From contig NZ_LZIC01000118.1 of the NCBI RefSeq assembly GCF_001667185.1, positions 1-64,000 on the forward strand: a DNA stretch of 64,000 bases, read 5' to 3'. The translations under genes were made by a program, and so were the position numbers. The stretch's first letter is position 1. Each line of letters begins with the position of its first letter. Below the pieces are notes generated by a model. The model saw nothing but the letters and a program-made list of their open reading frames with translations, had not been told where the DNA came from and made no database searches. Origin of the DNA: Mycobacterium sp. 852002-50816_SCH5313054-b. Its GTDB lineage: Bacteria; Actinomycetota; Actinomycetes; Mycobacteriales; Mycobacteriaceae. Below are positions 8,397 through 17,523 of this stretch, piece by piece.

Positions 8397-9796
8397 CGGC
8401 CGCTTCGCTCGTCGCCCGGCTCGTCGATGCGTTCAAGTCCGAGGGCCGCATCGTCATCGTGGGCGCGTCGCTGGCCGGGCTGCGGGCCGCGGAAGCCTTG
8501 CGGGAGAGGGGCTTTCGTGGTCCGCTCACGATCATCGGCGACGAGCCGCACGAACCCTACGACCGGCCGCCGCTGTCCAAGCAGGTCCTCAAGGGCTGGG
8601 TGCCCGCCGATCACACGAAGCTCCCCCGCCTGCGTCCGGTGGACGCCGACTGGCGGCTGGGCGTGGCGGCGGTGGGCCTGGACCGATCCAACCGCCAGGT
8701 GCTGCTCGCCGACGGGGAGAAGGTGGATTACGACCGCCTGCTGATCGCCACCGGGACCAGGGCGCGCCCGTGGTTCAACGCGCACGAGGCCGCCTTGCAG
8801 GGGCTGTTCACGGTGCGCACGCGCGACGACGCCGCGCGGCTGGCCGCCGCTCTGCGGGAGCGACCGCGCCGCGTGCTCATCGTCGGGTCGGGGTTCGTCG
8901 GCTCCGAAATCGCCTCGGTCTGCCGCGATCTCGACCTTCCGGTGACCGTGGCCGAGCGCGGCAAGGCGCCGTTGACCGGCGCGCTCGGCGGCGTGATCGG
9001 CGACATCGCCGCCCAGATGCAGATCGACGCCGGGGTGGACCTGCGGACCGGCGTGGCCGTGGAGGGCCTCGACGGCGACGACGACGGCCACGTCCGGCGG
9101 GCCCGGCTCTCCGACGGCACCGTGCTCGACGTCGACGTGGTGGTGGCCTGCCTGGGCTCGATCCGCAACGTCGAATGGCTCGACGGCGCGCAGCTGGCGA
9201 GCGGGTTCTGGGGGGTGGCGTGCGACGCCGGGTGCCGCGCGTTCGACATCAACGGTGTGGTGACCGACAACATCTTCGTCGCCGGCGACGTGGCCCGCGC
9301 CCCGCACGTCCTCTACGAATACGAGTTCATGTCCCAAGAGCATTGGGACAACGCCGTTTTCGGAGCGGAGGTGGCGGCCAACAACATGATCAGCCTGGAG
9401 ATGGGGCGGCGGCCGCACCTGCCGCTGCCGTCGTTCTGGTCCGGCCAGTTCGGGGTCAACATCAAGAGCGTCGGGGTGTGCTCGTTCGGTGACGAGATCG
9501 TGTTCACGCAGGGCTCGCCCGCGCAACGCCGGTTCGCGGCGGCCTACGGGTACCGCGGCCGCATCGTCGGGGCGGTAACGTTCAACCACGGCAAGTGGCT
9601 GCCGTACTACGCGTCGCTGATCGAGCGCTCCGCGCCGTTCCCGCCACCTCCCCCGGGCTACGACCGCCCCGTCATCTTCGAGTCGATGCCGGCCCGGTTC
9701 CCCGATCCCCGCGAACCGACCGCCATCCCCGACGTGGTGCTGACCGGACACGACCCCACCTCGCGCGGTGCGGAATTCCGGCCCAGGAGCCGATGA
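8393..9796 (+). CDS. FAD-dependent ferredoxin reductase
   Basis: The 467-residue flavoprotein has an N-terminal FAD Rossmann motif (VGASLAGLRAAEALRERGF, about residues 20-38), a central NAD(P) motif (VGSGFVGSEIA), and the second FAD motif with FVAGDVAR. This is the ferredoxin-NAD(P)+ reductase fold that passes electrons to small ferredoxins. The ATG at 8393 overlaps the ferredoxin stop by four bases, and the gene's own TGA overlaps the ATG of the P450. The cofactor (NADH or NADPH) cannot be settled by eye. Confidence 0.9.
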   Translation: MTAASLVARLVDAFKSEGRIVIVGASLAGLRAAEALRERGFRGPLTIIGDEPHEPYDRPPLSKQVLKGWVPADHTKLPRLRPVDADWRLGVAAVGLDRSNRQVLLADGEKVDYDRLLIATGTRARPWFNAHEAALQGLFTVRTRDDAARLAAALRERPRRVLIVGSGFVGSEIASVCRDLDLPVTVAERGKAPLTGALGGVIGDIAAQMQIDAGVDLRTGVAVEGLDGDDDGHVRRARLSDGTVLDVDVVVACLGSIRNVEWLDGAQLASGFWGVACDAGCRAFDINGVVTDNIFVAGDVARAPHVLYEYEFMSQEHWDNAVFGAEVAANNMISLEMGRRPHLPLPSFWSGQFGVNIKSVGVCSFGDEIVFTQGSPAQRRFAAAYGYRGRIVGAVTFNHGKWLPYYASLIERSAPFPPPPPGYDRPVIFESMPARFPDPREPTAIPDVVLTGHDPTSRGAEFRPRSR

Positions 9797-11058
9797 TGGA
9801 CGCCGAAACCGCCTGGGCCGAGGCGATGAAGTTCGAGAACCGCCCGAACCCGTACCCCTTCTTCCGGGAGCTGCGCGAAACGCCGGTGGCCAAGGTCTCG
9901 GCCAACACGTACGTCGTCACCGGGTATCCCGAGTTGCTCGCGTTGGCCCACGACCCGCGGATCAGCTCCGACACCCGCCGCAGCCCGGCGGGCCTGGCCG
10001 GCGAAAAGCCCGCTGCCGGAAGCGAACACATGGAGGCCTACGGCCGCTCCCCCAGCATCATCGTTTCCGACCCACCCGACCACGACCGGGCCCGCCGCCA
10101 GGTGATGCGCCATTTCGGTCCGCCGCACTCCCCCGACGTGATCCCGGGCATGGAGCCGTTCGTCGTGCGACTCGCCAACGAGACGCTGGACCGGGCGAAG
10201 GCCCGCGGCAAGGCTCGCCTGGATGTGGTGGAGGACTTCGCCTACCCGATACCCGTCGCGGTCATCTGCCAGATTCTCGGCGTGCCGGTCGAAGACGAGC
10301 CGATGTTCCACGGCTGGATCTTCGACTTCATGATGGGCAGCGACCTCGGCCCGGAGGGCGCGACCGACGAGGGCCGGGCCCTGGCCGACAAGGGCCGCGC
10401 CAGCACCGCCGCATTGCAGGACTACCTGGGCGCCCTGGTGCGCAAGTACGCGCAAACACCCGGTGACGGCCTGCTGTCCACACTGCTGCACGACGACGGG
10501 CCGGACGGCCCGATGTCGGTGCAGGAGACGACGTCCAACGCCATGCTGCTGTTGGTCGCCGGCCACGACTCGACCGTGAACACCATCACCAATTGCGTGA
10601 TGACGCTGCTGCGCAACCCCGGCTCCTGGGATCTGCTGCGGCAGCGCCCGGAGCTGATCCCGCGCGCCATCGAGGAGGTCCAACGGCTGCAGTCGGCGGT
10701 GCAGTTCTTCCCCAGCCGCAGCGCCACCGCCGACATCGACATCGGCGGGACTCTGATCCCGGCCGGGTCGGCTGTGCATCTCGTCTACGCGGCGGCGAAC
10801 CGGGATCCCCGGCGGTTCGACAACCCGGATCGCTTCGACCCGCTGCGCGAGGACAACGAGCATTTCGGTTGGGGCAGCGGCATTCACACCTGCATGGGCG
10901 GCCCATTGGCGCGCCTCGAGGTCAACCTGGCGCTGGAGACTTTCCTGCGCCGTGTCGAGTCTCCGAAGCTGGTCGTCGACCCGCCACCGTACCGGCACAA
11001 CCAGGTGTTCCGCGGGCCGCGGCACCTGTGGGTGGACTTCGCCGCGGTAACCGACTGA
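9793..11058 (+). CDS. Cytochrome P450
   Basis: The 421-residue soluble P450 has the I-helix motif AGHDST (256-261), the K-helix E295-x-x-R298, and the haem loop FGWGSGIHTCMGG with Cys367 as the proximal ligand. N-terminal VSDPPDHDRARR (91-102) is the usual C-helix region. A second ATG three bases downstream is equally possible. It is the last gene of a three-gene operon encoding its own ferredoxin and reductase. The CYP family and substrate are not identifiable here. Mycobacterial relatives oxidise sterols, fatty acids or terpenoids. Confidence 0.92.
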   Translation: MMDAETAWAEAMKFENRPNPYPFFRELRETPVAKVSANTYVVTGYPELLALAHDPRISSDTRRSPAGLAGEKPAAGSEHMEAYGRSPSIIVSDPPDHDRARRQVMRHFGPPHSPDVIPGMEPFVVRLANETLDRAKARGKARLDVVEDFAYPIPVAVICQILGVPVEDEPMFHGWIFDFMMGSDLGPEGATDEGRALADKGRASTAALQDYLGALVRKYAQTPGDGLLSTLLHDDGPDGPMSVQETTSNAMLLLVAGHDSTVNTITNCVMTLLRNPGSWDLLRQRPELIPRAIEEVQRLQSAVQFFPSRSATADIDIGGTLIPAGSAVHLVYAAANRDPRRFDNPDRFDPLREDNEHFGWGSGIHTCMGGPLARLEVNLALETFLRRVESPKLVVDPPPYRHNQVFRGPRHLWVDFAAVTD

Positions 11059-11064
11059 AAGTGG

Positions 11065-11889
11065 CTACGGCCCAAGGGTGACGGGGTCGCCGACGCGGAT
11101 GACGCCCGCCGACAGCACCTCGAGGTACGCGCCCGCGCACGGCTGCGGTCCGTGACCGCCTGTGTTCCAACGATTCTCGGCCGCGGGCGTGCGAAGCGCC
11201 TGCGGGGCCCGGGGCAGCGGGCCGTGCTCCAGCGTGGGCACCACGCAGCGTGACGTGGACGTCAGGGCGCGCAGTCGCGCCTCCCCCAACACGAGTTCCC
11301 TTCCGATCCAGTCGCTTTCGCCGTACGGCGGGTAGCCCGGTGGCGTCGCGATCACCAGGTTCGGCCGGTAGCGCAGCGCCTCGACGCCGATGTGGTCGAG
11401 GGTGGCGGTGGAAATCGCGTGCAGCGGGGCCTCGTCGGTGAACGAGTCGCCCGGCGTCGCCTGAGCGATCTCGAGGATTCGGCCCCCGGCCTCGGCGTCG
11501 GCTGCGTCCAACCCGAGCTCCAGCAATTTCTCCGGGTCCGGGCGTTCCAGCGTCGCGCCGGCCGGTCGCTGCCTGACCAGCCGGACCGTCCGTCCCAGCA
11601 GCCGCGACAGCGTGTCGTCGACGCCGGGGTCGTCGGACGCGAGGTTCGTCCCGTCGGGGAGCCGGATGCTCACCCGTCCGGTGTCGGCGTTGGCGGTGCA
11701 CTTGAGCAGCCCGCGCCAAAGTCGTGCGTGTTTGGCGCTGGCCACGTGCCCGGTCTCGGTGTCGATCAGGGCCAGCCGCCGGTCGCCCTCGGCGCCGCCC
11801 TCGTCGACGAACAGGCTGTCCACGCTCTCGCCGAGCATCGATTTCACCGGGTACCGGCGCAAACTCGCTACCCGCAGTTGTTCCTCCAC
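11065..11889 (-). CDS. MOSC-domain protein
   Basis: The 274-residue protein starts with a beta-barrel N domain (RYPVKSMLGESVD, EGDRRLALID) and continues into a MOSC domain, in which CVVPT supplies the conserved cysteine and GAYLEVLSAGVIRVGDPV ends the fold. MOSC proteins handle molybdenum-cofactor sulfur or reduce N-hydroxylated compounds. The GTG at 11889 follows a purine-rich GGGAAGGG. It converges on the P450 gene with a six-base gap, leaving no room for separate terminators. Confidence 0.88.
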   Translation of the reverse strand: MEEQLRVASLRRYPVKSMLGESVDSLFVDEGGAEGDRRLALIDTETGHVASAKHARLWRGLLKCTANADTGRVSIRLPDGTNLASDDPGVDDTLSRLLGRTVRLVRQRPAGATLERPDPEKLLELGLDAADAEAGGRILEIAQATPGDSFTDEAPLHAISTATLDHIGVEALRYRPNLVIATPPGYPPYGESDWIGRELVLGEARLRALTSTSRCVVPTLEHGPLPRAPQALRTPAAENRWNTGGHGPQPCAGAYLEVLSAGVIRVGDPVTLGP

Positions 11890-11975
11890 AACCCTTCCCC
11901 CGCGAGAGACCGTGCATCCATCGTCAGGGGAAACAGTATGCGGTCAGGACGGCCGCTTGTAGGGCCGGGAGGCGA

Positions 11976-12299
11976 CTAGCCCGGGCAGTAGGTCGATTCC
12001 GCGGCGCTGACCCAGCCGGTCATGTCCGCGAACGAGAAGCCCTTCGAGCTCATGCTGGAGTGCAAGTCGGAGGCGATCGCATCCGGGGTCTTGCCGGCCA
12101 TCCGGTCGGCGCAGACCGCGTGCCCCATCGCGATCATGTCGGTGTCACTCGACGATGGCCAACTGAATCCCAGGTTCTTCAGTTTCGCCAAGTAGGCGTC
12201 GTCCGTGCCGTCGGCCGATGCGATCGCGGTGCTTGCGGTCAGGGCAACGCCAACCATTACGGGGATAGTGAGTTTGGTGAGCCAGCGAGGTGCAAACAT
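11976..12299 (-). CDS. Exported DUF732 protein
   Basis: The 107-residue protein has a signal peptide (residues 1-30, TAIASADG) and a mature DUF732 domain with YLAKLKNLGFSW, an alpha-helical pair and two cysteines (AVCADRM and the C-terminal TYCPG). DUF732 proteins are small secreted mycobacterial proteins of unknown function. The start at 12299 follows a good GAAGGGG stretch. A TATACT hexamer on the minus strand at 12340-12345 is a plausible -10. Confidence 0.88.
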   Translation of the reverse strand: MFAPRWLTKLTIPVMVGVALTASTAIASADGTDDAYLAKLKNLGFSWPSSSDTDMIAMGHAVCADRMAGKTPDAIASDLHSSMSSKGFSFADMTGWVSAAESTYCPG

Positions 12300-12398
12300 T
12301 TCGTGCCCCTTCTTTTCCGGTCGGCGTCTGTGTGCCGTCAGTATATGAGCGTTCACGCTAATCGAATATTAAAAATATCGAAACTTGTGAGGGGCCGA

Positions 12399-13073
12399 TT
12401 AGGAGGTGACGACCACCGAGTCCTCGCCCGCGCGCCACGCATTCGTGAAGGCTGAGATGGGGACCTGCGTGTCGGCATACCCTGCGGCGGGGTCGTTGAG
12501 GTGAACCATCTCCTTGTTGGTGTCGATCCCGGTGACGACGACGAAGTGGTCTGCGTCTTTACGCTGGTCGCTGGTGCTCCAGATGAACGCGTAGTTCACA
12601 TAGGCGATGATCTTGCGGTTGTTGCTGAGGTATTGCTCCAAGGCCGGCAGTCCCGTCCGGTCGTCGGGTTGCTTGTCCCAGAACATGGTCGACTTGACGC
12701 CGAAGTGCTTGAGGAGCACCACCTCGTCCGCCATCTCGATGCCGCCGTTGCCGTTGGTGTGGCTCGGGTCGCCGCGGGGGGCGTAAATGGGGCCGGCATT
12801 GGTCCCCGACGGTGTGTTCTGGGCCAGCTTGACCATCTGGCGCTCCGTCGGCGGCGCGCCGGTGACCTCCCCGACGACGTCGGCCGCGGCCATCAGGCCG
12901 CAGTTGTCCTCGAGCGACTGTTCCTGCCAGTACTTGGCGGCCGCCTGCGGGTCGCCGTACATGCCGCCGGCGGCCCTCGCCGCCGGGCTACCCCCTGCGA
13001 GAACACACGCGGCGGCGACGCAAGCCGCCGCCAGTGCGGCGCGCGCCGCGGCTTCGATCCGGTAACCGAACAT
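12399..13073 (-). CDS. Exported C39-like cysteine peptidase
   Basis: The 224-residue protein has a signal peptide (about 1-36) and a papain-like C39 domain. The presumed catalytic residues are Cys58 in LEDNCGLMA, His176 in ADHFVVV and Asp194 in LNDPAAG. The C39-like family in mycobacteria is exported. Substrates are unknown. The ATG at 13073 was chosen because the hydrophobic signal begins just after it. An upstream extension to 13169 is not signal-like. Confidence 0.85.
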   Translation of the reverse strand: MFGYRIEAAARAALAAACVAAACVLAGGSPAARAAGGMYGDPQAAAKYWQEQSLEDNCGLMAAADVVGEVTGAPPTERQMVKLAQNTPSGTNAGPIYAPRGDPSHTNGNGGIEMADEVVLLKHFGVKSTMFWDKQPDDRTGLPALEQYLSNNRKIIAYVNYAFIWSTSDQRKDADHFVVVTGIDTNKEMVHLNDPAAGYADTQVPISAFTNAWRAGEDSVVVTS

Positions 13074-13271
13074 GATCACTCGCGGAGGGCAGTGCAGATT
13101 TGAATTGCGTGCAAACGGTAGCACCTCCGGCACGCGCACTTGGCGGAAAATCGCACAGCTGGGTCTCATATTCGGTCAACCGGGTGGCCGGAATGCGAAG
13201 CTGCCGAATACGCCCGGCGTTATATGCCGTCAAATGACAACTATTGCCCTGATCGACAATTTGCTAGGGGC

Positions 13272-14618
13272 TCAGTGGGCCAGCAGGCGCTTTTTCTGCT
13301 CGGTGAATTCCTCTTCGGTGAGCACGCCCGCGTCGCGCAGGGACGCCAGCTCACGCAGCTCCGCGGCGATGCTGGTGACCGGGCCGCCGGCCTCGGGTGG
13401 CGCCTCCTTCGCATCGGTCTTCCCGCTCGTCGTGGGCATCCCGATCCGCTCCCGCCGTCCGGGGCCGCCGCCGGCGCCGCCGGTGCCTGCCATTGCGCGC
13501 CCGGCCATGCCGGCCAACGCCATCTGGCTGAACAGGCTTCCCGCGCTCCCGGCTGAGGCATCGGCGGCGGCCGCGGTGGCCGCCGGCAACGCGACGGCCA
13601 GGGGCCGGATCATCGTGGTCTCGTAGGTCCACGCCGGCGGAACCGAGAGCGCCCCAATCGTTTTCGCCTCGGCCAGGCCCGCCGATACCGCCGAGCCGCC
13701 GGCCAGGTTCGTGATCACCGGGAACGGCGAGGGTGGCACCGGCGCGTTCCCCGGCCACGCCTGGACCCCTGCCCAGCCACTGACGATGTCGTCGGTGTGA
13801 AAACCGGTCAGGGCACCGGCAACGTCGAACGGAAGGGCCGGCAGCGCCACCCCCGTGTCGACCCCGAGGCTCGCCGCGCTCAATTCGGGGTCGATGAAAA
13901 CCCCACTCAGGTTCGCAAGCACCGCAAGGAGGTCGAGGGGCCCGAACTGGGCGGGTGCGGCCGCAAGGCTGGTCAGGGCGGCGGGCACCCCGGATATCGC
14001 CTGCGGGGCGCTGGACAACGCGCCCTGCACGTTGCCCGCGGACGTGCCCGTGGCCTGCGCCACCGCCGCGGCCTGGGCGGAGGGCCCACCTTCGTTGGTG
14101 CTCCGCGGCGGCGGCGAGAACGGCGTCAGCGCCGTCGCCAGCGCGGACGCGGCGGCGTAGCCGTACATGGCGGCGGCGTCCTGGGCCCACATCTCGGCGT
14201 ACTGCGCCTCGGTGGTCGCGATCGCCGGGGTGTTCTGGCCGAAGATGTTCGTCGCGACCAGGGCCAGCAGCAGGCTGCGGTTGGCCGCGATCACCGGCGG
14301 CGGCACCGTTTCCGCGAACGCGGTCTCGTAGGCGGCGGCCGCGGCCGCGGCCTGGTTGGCGGCCTGCTCGGCCTGCGTGGCGGAGACCCTCGTCCACGCG
14401 ATGTGCGGCGTGGCCGCGGCGGCCATCAACCCCGCCGACGGGCCGAGCCAGGGGCCGGCGATCAATGCCGCGAGCTCCGATTGGTACGAGCTCGCGGCCG
14501 ATTGCAGGGCGGCGGCCAAACCGTCCCAAGCCGACGCCGCGGCCAGCATCGGACCCGATCCGGGACCGGCGTACATGCGCGCGGAGTTGACCTCCGGCGG
14601 CAGCGCAGCGTAGTCCAT
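13272..14618 (-). CDS. PPE-SVP protein with C-terminal SHOCT domain
   Basis: The 448-residue protein has a PPE domain (Pro-Pro-Glu at 7-9, WLG at 57-59, YAEMWAQD at 140-147), the SVP-subfamily motif GALSVPPAW (322-330), a flexible Gly/Pro linker, and residues 419-446 (ELRELASLRDAGVLTEEEF and on) matching the SHOCT helical domain. SHOCT domains are short oligomerisation modules usually at protein ends. PPE-SVP proteins are ESX-5-type substrates as a class. A strong GGAGGGACGAC precedes the ATG. No PE partner is adjacent. Confidence 0.9.
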   Translation of the reverse strand: MDYAALPPEVNSARMYAGPGSGPMLAAASAWDGLAAALQSAASSYQSELAALIAGPWLGPSAGLMAAAATPHIAWTRVSATQAEQAANQAAAAAAAYETAFAETVPPPVIAANRSLLLALVATNIFGQNTPAIATTEAQYAEMWAQDAAAMYGYAAASALATALTPFSPPPRSTNEGGPSAQAAAVAQATGTSAGNVQGALSSAPQAISGVPAALTSLAAAPAQFGPLDLLAVLANLSGVFIDPELSAASLGVDTGVALPALPFDVAGALTGFHTDDIVSGWAGVQAWPGNAPVPPSPFPVITNLAGGSAVSAGLAEAKTIGALSVPPAWTYETTMIRPLAVALPAATAAAADASAGSAGSLFSQMALAGMAGRAMAGTGGAGGGPGRRERIGMPTTSGKTDAKEAPPEAGGPVTSIAAELRELASLRDAGVLTEEEFTEQKKRLLAH

Positions 14619-14838
14619 GTCGTCCCTCCGATCGGTTCAAAACCGCCAGGCGTTGGCGCTTTCGGTGTCGCGTACTGGGCGGCAGAGCCAGAACCGAGCC
14701 AGCAAACGATCGCACGTCCCTCAGTAGTACATGTCCAGTACCCCAACATTGCCAATACCTCGCCGAACGGGCGGGTTAAGGCTCGATGACCGAGGTGGCC
14801 ACCGTGCGACCACGGACCCGGTCGTGTAGAAGAGTCTG

Positions 14839-15879
14839 GTGGACGAGCCTCCCAAATCGTTCGATCGGTCGACGTTGCGCGACGCGATGGTCAGCCGGCT
14901 GTATCGCCGATCGTTGGCCGAGGGCCAGATCACGGTGCCGGCCGTGCCGGGCATGCTCGAGGACTACGTCCAGATGTGTGCCAACCTGTGCGCCACCCTG
15001 GGCGTTCCCTACACGCCGGAACAATCCATCCAGCTCCGGAAGGTGCTGGAAGGCGAGCTGGCCAAGGCGTTCAAGGCCTCGCAACGCTCCGATATCGCGA
15101 TCTCGTTTCAGCTTCCCTTCGGCACCGGCCTGAATTACCAAGTCAAAGCCGAATGGCGGACGGTCGAGGCCGACTACGACAACTGGGTCGCCACCCGGCC
15201 GCCGCCGCTGTTCGGCACCGAAGCCGACGCGCGCGTGGTGGCGCTGGCGGGCGAGGCGGCCGATCCCGCGACGTTTCGGGTGCTCGACGTCGGCGCAGGA
15301 ACCGGCCGTAACGCGCTGCCGCTGGCCCGGCTCGGGCACCCCGTCGACGCGGTCGAGATGGCGCCGAAGTTCGCCGACGTCATGCGCGCGGAGGTGGAAC
15401 GCGAATCGCTCGGGGTGCGCGTCATCCAAAGCGACGTGTTCACGGCGGTGGAGGGTGTCCACGACGAGTATCAGCTGATGGTGCTCTCGGAGGTGGTGCC
15501 CGACTTCCGGACGACCCACGAATTGCGGGGCCTGTTCGAACTCGCCGCCGACTGCCTGGCCCCCGGCGGACGACTGGTGTTCAACGTCTTCTTGGCGCGA
15601 CCGGGCTACACCCCCGACAGCACCGCGCGCGAACTCGGGCAGCAGTGCAACACCATGATCTTCACCCGGGACGAGGTGACCGGCGCCGCGGCGGAGCTGC
15701 CCCTGGAGCTCATCGCCGACGATTCGGCCTATGAGTACGAGAAGGCCCACCTGCCCGAAGGCGCCTGGCCCCCGACGGGATGGTTCGAGGGCTGGGCCAG
15801 CGGGCTCGACGTGTTCGATGTCCCGCGGGATGAGTCGCCGATCGAGTTGCGCTGGCTGGTCTACCAGAAGTCGGGCTGA
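14839..15879 (+). CDS. SAM-dependent methyltransferase (class I)
   Basis: The 346-residue protein has an N-terminal helical region (about 1-105) followed by a class I methyltransferase fold with motif I VLDVGAGTGRNALPLARLG (about 152-170) and VIQSDVFT. The C-terminal part is conserved-looking but not assignable. The closest named family is TehB/tellurite-resistance-like methyltransferases, but that is weak. A GTG start was used. The 3' end faces a 66-bp inverted repeat shared with the convergent oxidoreductase. Confidence 0.75.
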   Translation: MDEPPKSFDRSTLRDAMVSRLYRRSLAEGQITVPAVPGMLEDYVQMCANLCATLGVPYTPEQSIQLRKVLEGELAKAFKASQRSDIAISFQLPFGTGLNYQVKAEWRTVEADYDNWVATRPPPLFGTEADARVVALAGEAADPATFRVLDVGAGTGRNALPLARLGHPVDAVEMAPKFADVMRAEVERESLGVRVIQSDVFTAVEGVHDEYQLMVLSEVVPDFRTTHELRGLFELAADCLAPGGRLVFNVFLARPGYTPDSTARELGQQCNTMIFTRDEVTGAAAELPLELIADDSAYEYEKAHLPEGAWPPTGWFEGWASGLDVFDVPRDESPIELRWLVYQKSG

Positions 15880-15886
15880 ATCCCGT

Positions 15887-15952
15887 TGCGCCGAACGTGC
15901 ATTCACGGCGAGGATGCGGCGATTTTTTCGCAGTGAGTGCACGTTCGGCGCA
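15887..15952. repeat. Long inverted repeat (type A) between convergent genes
   Basis: Arms 15887-15911 and 15928-15952 pair at 23 of 25 positions around a 16-nt loop. The core of each arm is GCCGAACGTGCA. It lies eight bases after one stop and six before the opposite one. It could act as a bidirectional terminator or be a dispersed mycobacterial intergenic palindrome. There is no U-tract. Confidence 0.85.
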
Positions 15953-15957
15953 GAACT

Positions 15958-17463
15958 CTAGGCCGTCAGGTCCCGGGTGGCCGGGCCCTCCAGCAGGGTG
16001 CCGTCCGGTGCGAAGCGCGACCCGTGCAGCGGGCATTCCCACGCGTTGTCGGCGTCGTTCCAGTTCACGATCCCGCCCAGGTGCGGGCAGACCGGCGAAA
16101 CGCGGTGCTCGGTGCCGTCTACGCGGCAGCGGGCCTCCAGATGCCACGGGGGCCCGCTCACCACGCCGCCCTCGCCGTTGACCGGGCTGCGACGGCCGGC
16201 GCGGATTGCCGGCGTGATCCAGCCCTTCGCCAAGTCGAACCCGACCTCGAGGTTGGCCTGCAGGGCCGTCAGCAGACCCGACAGCTCGTGGGGGCTCCAG
16301 CTGGCGAACGCACCGGACCAGTCCATCCGGCCGCCCAGGATGCGGCTCGACAGCGCCAGCGCGGCGGCGGGGCCGTTCGTCATGCCCCACTTGTTGAAAC
16401 CCGTTGCGACGAAGATGGTTTCGGTGTTCGGCAGGATGGGTCCGACGTACGGCAGGTGGTCGATGGGCGTGTAGTCCTGCGCCGACCAGAAGTGGGTCTG
16501 CACGGCGCCCGGGTAGTGCTTGCGCGCCCAGCTCGACAGTTCCGCCAGGGATTGCGACGGGCTCTTCTTGCGACCCACTGTGTGGCCGGCCCCTCCTACG
16601 ATCAGCCGCTCCCCGTCGGCGACGGGCGCATAACGCACCGAACGCGTCGGCGAGTCGGTGGAGATCATCATCGGCCGGGTGATGTTGCCGGGGACCTTGA
16701 AGGCCAGGCAGTAGGACCGGCTCGGCTTCACCCGCGCGAAATAGCCGCCGCGATCCAGGATCGGGATTCCGGTGGCGAGCACCAGCTGGCCCGCCTCGAG
16801 TTCGACATCGCGCTGCGCGGCGTCGTTGACGTGCACGCGCACCCCCTTGCCGCGCCACGAGACCCGCCGGACCCGGGCGTGCTCGACCAGCCGTCCCCCG
16901 CGATCGAGGAGCTCGGCGGCCAGGGAGTCCAGGAACGGCATCGGGTCGAACTGCGCCTGGTCGGGCAGCCGCACGCCGCCGTGGTACGGAAACGGCACGT
17001 CCGCGTCGTCGTCCCACAGGGCTGGCAGCCCGACCGTCTCGCAGGCCTTGAGCTCTGCGCGCGCGGAGAAGACCCCCTTAGCGGACTGGGCATAGGTGTA
17101 GGCGTCCTCGCGCTGCACCGCGATGCCGTGCGACTCGCAGTGCTGCAGCACCCAGTCCTGGCCCTCCCGGTTGCCGTCGACGTAGGCCCGCGCGACGTCC
17201 CTGCCGTGCCTGGGCAGGAGCTTCGACAGCTGGGTGCCCTGCAGCAAGCTGATCTTGGCGGTGGTGTTGCCGGTGGCGCAGGCACCAACCGTGCGCGCCT
17301 CCAGGACCAACGTGTCCATGCCGGCGCGGGCCAGCAGGACGGCGGTCATCAGCCCGGTGATCCCGGCGCCGACGACGATGACGTCGGCGGAACGGGGACC
17401 GTCGTCAAGCTGGCTTGCAGCCCAAGGCTGTTCGGCTCGGTCGGCCAACCATAAAGAAGTCAC
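15958..17463 (-). CDS. FAD oxidoreductase (DAO type) fused to a Rieske [2Fe-2S] domain
   Basis: The 501-residue protein has an N-terminal FAD motif VVGAGITGLMTAVLLARAG (about 29-47), a glycine-oxidase-like DAO body with IFVATGFNKWGMTNGP, and a C-terminal Rieske domain with C-P-H-L-G-G and C-P-L-H-G ligands (about 455-480). This DAO-Rieske architecture is known in bacteria, but its substrates are undefined. GTG start. The stop abuts the long inverted repeat. Confidence 0.88.
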   Translation of the reverse strand: MTSLWLADRAEQPWAASQLDDGPRSADVIVVGAGITGLMTAVLLARAGMDTLVLEARTVGACATGNTTAKISLLQGTQLSKLLPRHGRDVARAYVDGNREGQDWVLQHCESHGIAVQREDAYTYAQSAKGVFSARAELKACETVGLPALWDDDADVPFPYHGGVRLPDQAQFDPMPFLDSLAAELLDRGGRLVEHARVRRVSWRGKGVRVHVNDAAQRDVELEAGQLVLATGIPILDRGGYFARVKPSRSYCLAFKVPGNITRPMMISTDSPTRSVRYAPVADGERLIVGGAGHTVGRKKSPSQSLAELSSWARKHYPGAVQTHFWSAQDYTPIDHLPYVGPILPNTETIFVATGFNKWGMTNGPAAALALSSRILGGRMDWSGAFASWSPHELSGLLTALQANLEVGFDLAKGWITPAIRAGRRSPVNGEGGVVSGPPWHLEARCRVDGTEHRVSPVCPHLGGIVNWNDADNAWECPLHGSRFAPDGTLLEGPATRDLTA

Positions 17464-17523
17464 GCCTGGGCTGATACCCCCGGAACACCCAGGAAAACCT
17501 GGCCGTTACCCGCACAGCGGCGG

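Noticed and set aside
8207..9796. A 529-codon version of the ferredoxin reductase starting inside the ferredoxin gene.
   Set aside because: The FAD motif and ATGA overlap place the start at 8393. The extra N terminus is ferredoxin DNA in another frame.
14700..14745. Half-site ACATGTCCAG resembling the operator at 23399.
   Set aside because: Only one half of the repeat is present and there is no promoter next to it.
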